Below are positions 46,901 to 50,000 of a stretch of DNA of 50,000 nucleotides, in pieces; positions within the stretch are counted from its first letter, which is position 1, and each line of letters opens with the position of its first letter. Below the pieces are notes generated by a model, which worked only from the letters and a program-made list of their open reading frames with translations, made no database searches and had not been told where the DNA came from. The stretch is taken from positions 1,072,501 to 1,122,500 of the forward strand of contig NC_135564.1 of the NCBI RefSeq assembly GCF_964340395.1, given 5' to 3'. Both the position numbers and the translations under genes were made by a program. This stretch comes from Glandiceps talaboti (Eukaryota; Hemichordata; Enteropneusta; Spengelidae).

Positions 46901-48669
46901 AGTGTGCAACATAGCCCTGTCATGTAGTCCCAAACCTGAATGGTATTCTATAGAAATGTGTGTATGTGTCTGTATACAAAAAAATTGCTGGGAGCAATTC
47001 CAAGCACAAAAAAAAGTTGTTCAGTTGAACCACTAGGTGTGTTTATAGTCAGTTAGTCTCTGAATTACAACTACTGTTGATTTAGTTCATTGCCCTTGGG
47101 TTTCTGCTCCACTGTACATTCCTTGTAAAAAAAACTAACAAACTTTCAATTCATTATTAGCTGTATAAGTCACTGACTTTCATTTGTTAAACTTCAATCT
47201 CATTTCTACTGATATGTTCCATATAGAATGAAATATAAAAATTATCACATGACAGTGAAAATCAGATAACAAATCAGATTTCCATTTCCTGTTGATTTCT
47301 GTTGTCATGGAAACACATTTGTATCATTAATGTTCAAGGACTTGGGACCTGATGCATGGAACTGTTAAAAGAATTAAAATTTGACTAAAATCACGGAAAA
47401 TAATAAAAATTGGCATAATACGCATGTACTACATAATTATTATTTATTTAAAAGGGACACAAGTTGACGCTATATGTTTTGAGATGTAATTTTTTTCTGC
47501 ATTTTAAACGGTACTCACAGTATTCTACTTACTGATGTATACTTAACCACCACTTGCAATTGAATTCAAACCTGGTATTAGGATCTAGCTAACAAATGAT
47601 CTGATGACATTTAACATTTAACATTTTAACATAATTCATTATACGTATAAAAAATGTACAGGAACTCCCAACTATGCAATCAGTTGTTCTAACAATGCCA
47701 GAACACAAATTGTAATGTCATAGAAGGCACGCATTGACATTATTATACTAGAATAGTTCAAATGAAGTCTTTTAAATATACTAGTAAGTATATTTTCACT
47801 CTAGTAAAAAGCTTATAAACTCAGCTTGTGCCACTTTAAGTAAGGCCTGAGATTAGTAGATGATTAATACATGTATGTGTAAATTTGTATGTATGTGCTT
47901 ACTGGGGAGGTGAATTATCTTCTCATGCTAAAGTCTCTAGAGGGCGCTATTACATTTCCCATCACATTTGAATGGTGACATTTCAAAAATCATTTCCCAT
48001 CTTGATTTGTTCTCTGAATGGATGGATGTAGTAGATTTTAATTGAATCAGACATATAGAGATGCTACACAGATTCATTGAAATATTTTGATAAGTATGCT
48101 ATGATATACGTGCTACAAGTGAAAATTGTTTTCAACTAATTTTCAATACACAACTGCAAATACAAAAGCATTTACAAAAGATTTCACCTTGGACCTCTGT
48201 AGCCTTGTTGACTTGCTGCCACTACAACATATTATATGTCATTATATTATAACCCTGTTGTCACTTGGTCATTATTTTCATTGTCATATCTGCAAACTTC
48301 ACTCTCCAGGTATAATATCTACAACGATATCTCCCTATGGGTCTCATCAACTCCAACATAAGATAGCCTATAGTAACAGCAATTATAATAATTTTCTAGT
48401 CTGTACACAGGCTTGTGGTTCTTGACCCAAAAACAAGACTAATATGTATGTTGATGGCTATGGCTACACAAAACATTATTACTTTGTTCAAAAGAACCTA
48501 TAGTCCAAGGGTGGGTGAGGTGATTTTCATATGGGTTTCATTTCTAATATATTTCTATTACAAATTAATATTTTATACAGTAATTTGATCTGTTTTCATA
48601 TACTGGTATAACATTTATTATTTTCACTGTTAATTGATTTAATTTCATATGTAAATTGTTTTTCAACAT

Positions 48670-48672
<3 letters not shown>
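46901..48672. other. Intron sequence, nothing recognised
   Basis: AT-rich with no exon or array. The plus-strand frame 48126-48425 lacks recognisable features. Confidence 0.45.
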
Positions 48673-48733
<61 letters not shown>

Positions 48734-48783
48734 AACACATACATACACACAATCATCCACAAACAAACACACACACTACATGT

Positions 48784-48817
<34 letters not shown>

Positions 48818-48894
48818 ATTTAAACACACACACAACCACATGTGCACACAACCACCTACAAGTACAACCAGTCACACAACCATACCCACACAAA

Positions 48895-48957
<63 letters not shown>

Positions 48958-48965
48958 TACATACA
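48673..48965. repeat. Compound (CA)n microsatellite
   Basis: Three (CA)n blocks (about 48672-48728, 48784-48814, 48897-48952) joined by CA-rich imperfect sequence with ACAACCACATGTGCACACA. Frames here are artefacts. Confidence 0.96.
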
Positions 48966-49352
48966 CAGAGTGTTCAAAACTGTACAGACCTATTTTATAG
49001 TACATACAAATACAAATAAATCACTCCAAATACAATAGAAAGTAATCAAGCTGCAAATAAAGCAATGAACACATTAACAGTAATTCTACACTTTCACATT
49101 CTTGATAAAGAAAGCCTTATTAAAATATTCAAACAATGTTTTGGGTCCAAATTAACAATCCAAATGATGTAAAAAAGCCTCAATATACATGGTGATCATT
49201 TCTACAGAGAGATTTTACATACATGTTTTATTGGATTCCATTCACAGTAGTGTGTTCTTTTGATATCTGGTTTTTATCAACTGTGATTATCTCATCAATT
49301 ATTATTCATCCTTTTCTCTTTTTTGCAATTTGATTAATTTTCACTGTAATGT

Positions 49353-49702
49353 AATATCTTAAAGTGGCCATATGGATGAGAATTTGGTATTTATTTTGGA
49401 TTTTTATTTGAAAAAAATAATACGATGATATTAATGTGAATGAACATATACCAAGTTCATGTTCATAACTCGATACATTGCAAAAAGATGCAAACAGTGT
49501 AAAAAGTTTGTTATTGTACGTACAATAACAAACATTTTACACATTGTTTAATGTTTTGCAGTTTATTGAGTTATGAACATGGACTTGGTGTATGTTATTT
49601 CACAGTATTTTTTCAAGTAGAATAACATAGTGAAGCTGTTTTATCAAATAAAAATCCAAAATAAATACTAAATTCTCATCTGTATGACCACTTTAATATC
49701 TT
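49353..49702. mobile_element. Fold-back (palindromic) transposon with 8-bp flanking repeats
   Basis: The element is 49361-49694 (334 bp). The left arm AAAGTGGCCATATGGATGAG, then TATTTATTTTGGATTTTTAT, is the reverse complement of the right arm over nearly its whole length. The centre is TTTGTTATTGTACGTACAAT + AACAAA near 49507-49532. The left arm has lost about 30-35 bp. AATATCTT flanks it at 49353-49360 and 49695-49702. Termini could instead be read as TTAA-flanked (TTAA at 49359-49362 and 49693-49696). No coding capacity. It abuts the donor of exon 49705-49818. Confidence 0.85.
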
Positions 49703-49704
49703 AC

Positions 49705-49818
49705 TTGTAGTCCTTGTCCTTCAATAGACATTGAGTCGGTTCTTGTAACTGACGTTTTCTTGACGCCACCTTCACAGCTCTCCGTCACTTCTCTCGGAGT
49801 GAGGGTACTACGACGTTC
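49705..49818 (-). CDS. DGKB: Diacylglycerol kinase exon: linker before the catalytic domain
   Basis: This exon has 38 whole codons (phase 0 at both ends). It follows the acceptor TTATTAG and ends at CTACAA before the donor GTAAGATATT. It encodes a Ser/Thr- and charge-rich linker starting ERRSTLTPREV and ending DSMSIEGQGLQ. The ending matches the DGQGLQ-type junction before the kinase domain of class I enzymes. The first residues are poorly conserved, so the acceptor choice is slightly less certain than the donor. The donor lies directly beside a fold-back transposon (49361-49694), and one of its 8-bp flanking repeats forms intron positions +3 to +10. Confidence 0.9.
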
Positions 49819-50000
49819 CTAATAAGACAGTCATATGACAAGACATTATGAAACGTGTTTCAATTTGTTTTATTACTAGTACTTGAAAACTGATGTTGTT
49901 AATTAAATCTATCAATCGCTGATTACTTTTTGAAATTGTCTTTATGTACACAGAACCCAGTACAATGGTTATACTCTATATGTATACATTAAAATTGTGT
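49819..50000 (-). other. Start of the next upstream kinase intron
   Basis: Acceptor TTATTAG directly before exon 49705-49818. The rest is AT-rich intron; the donor and the earlier exons lie outside the window. Confidence 0.8.

Larger units (their letters stand above)
12703..49818 (-). other. DGKB: Class I diacylglycerol kinase gene, 3' half (nine coding exons)
   Basis: Diacylglycerol kinases use ATP to convert diacylglycerol to phosphatidic acid at membranes, ending diacylglycerol signalling and starting phosphatidate signalling. Nine exons on the minus strand join in frame through GT-AG introns of about 6440, 7137, 599, 2182, 615, 1671, 16029 and 1159 bp, giving 427 codons and a stop. The order is linker end, catalytic domain (NPKSGG, GGDGT, PLGTGND), accessory domain (NNYFSIG, NSRMKNK, GGTNLWG, GLEGA, IDGEPW) and a short tail. 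The linker ending [15 protein letters not shown] and the block [12 protein letters not shown] resemble vertebrate DGKA/B/G, closest to beta from memory, so this is probably the single invertebrate class I orthologue. The expected recoverin-like region, EF-hands and two C1 domains would lie above position 50000 and are not visible. The symbol is by family resemblance; alpha or gamma naming is equally defensible. Confidence 0.95.

Overview
This window is animal nuclear DNA: AT-rich, intron-dominated, and crowded with microsatellites, minisatellites and short transposon-like elements. The repeats and the vertebrate-like kinase sequence suggest a marine invertebrate; I cannot name the species. I see no bacterial features.

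The only gene I can support is the 3' half of a class I diacylglycerol kinase (DGKA/B/G group, most like DGKB), on the minus strand. Nine coding exons run from 49818 down to a stop at 12703-12705. They join in one frame with GT-AG introns: 49705-49818, 43116-43264, 35893-35978, 35204-35293, 32861-33021, 32090-32245, 30196-30418, 13985-14166 and 12703-12825 (1284 nt, 427 codons plus stop). They encode the end of the linker before the kinase domain, the catalytic domain (GGDGT and PLGTGND motifs), the accessory domain and a short C-terminal tail. The N-terminal part (expected EF-hands and C1 domains) lies beyond position 50000.

Layout: 1-12702 is the downstream flank, perhaps including a long 3' UTR, with several tandem arrays. 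12826-49704 holds eight introns of 0.6 to 16 kb. The 16 kb intron contains a 5.8 kb satellite of 42/43-bp monomers with higher-order structure. Other introns hold arrays with periods of 20 to 80 bp, long (GTAT)n/(CA)n tracts, a tRNA-derived SINE, a Mutator-like inverted-repeat element, and a composite repeat family with members at 13.6, 20.3, 21.6 and 30.7 kb.

The most unusual observations are at splice sites. A 60-bp tandem array has copied the last 11 nt of one exon together with its 5' splice site, leaving six canonical decoy donors downstream, the first of which would add 20 in-frame residues. A second exon has its 3' splice site and first codons copied twice upstream. A third exon has a fold-back transposon placed so that an 8-bp flanking repeat forms intron positions +3 to +10. 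Homology statements rest on remembered family sequences; nothing was searched.
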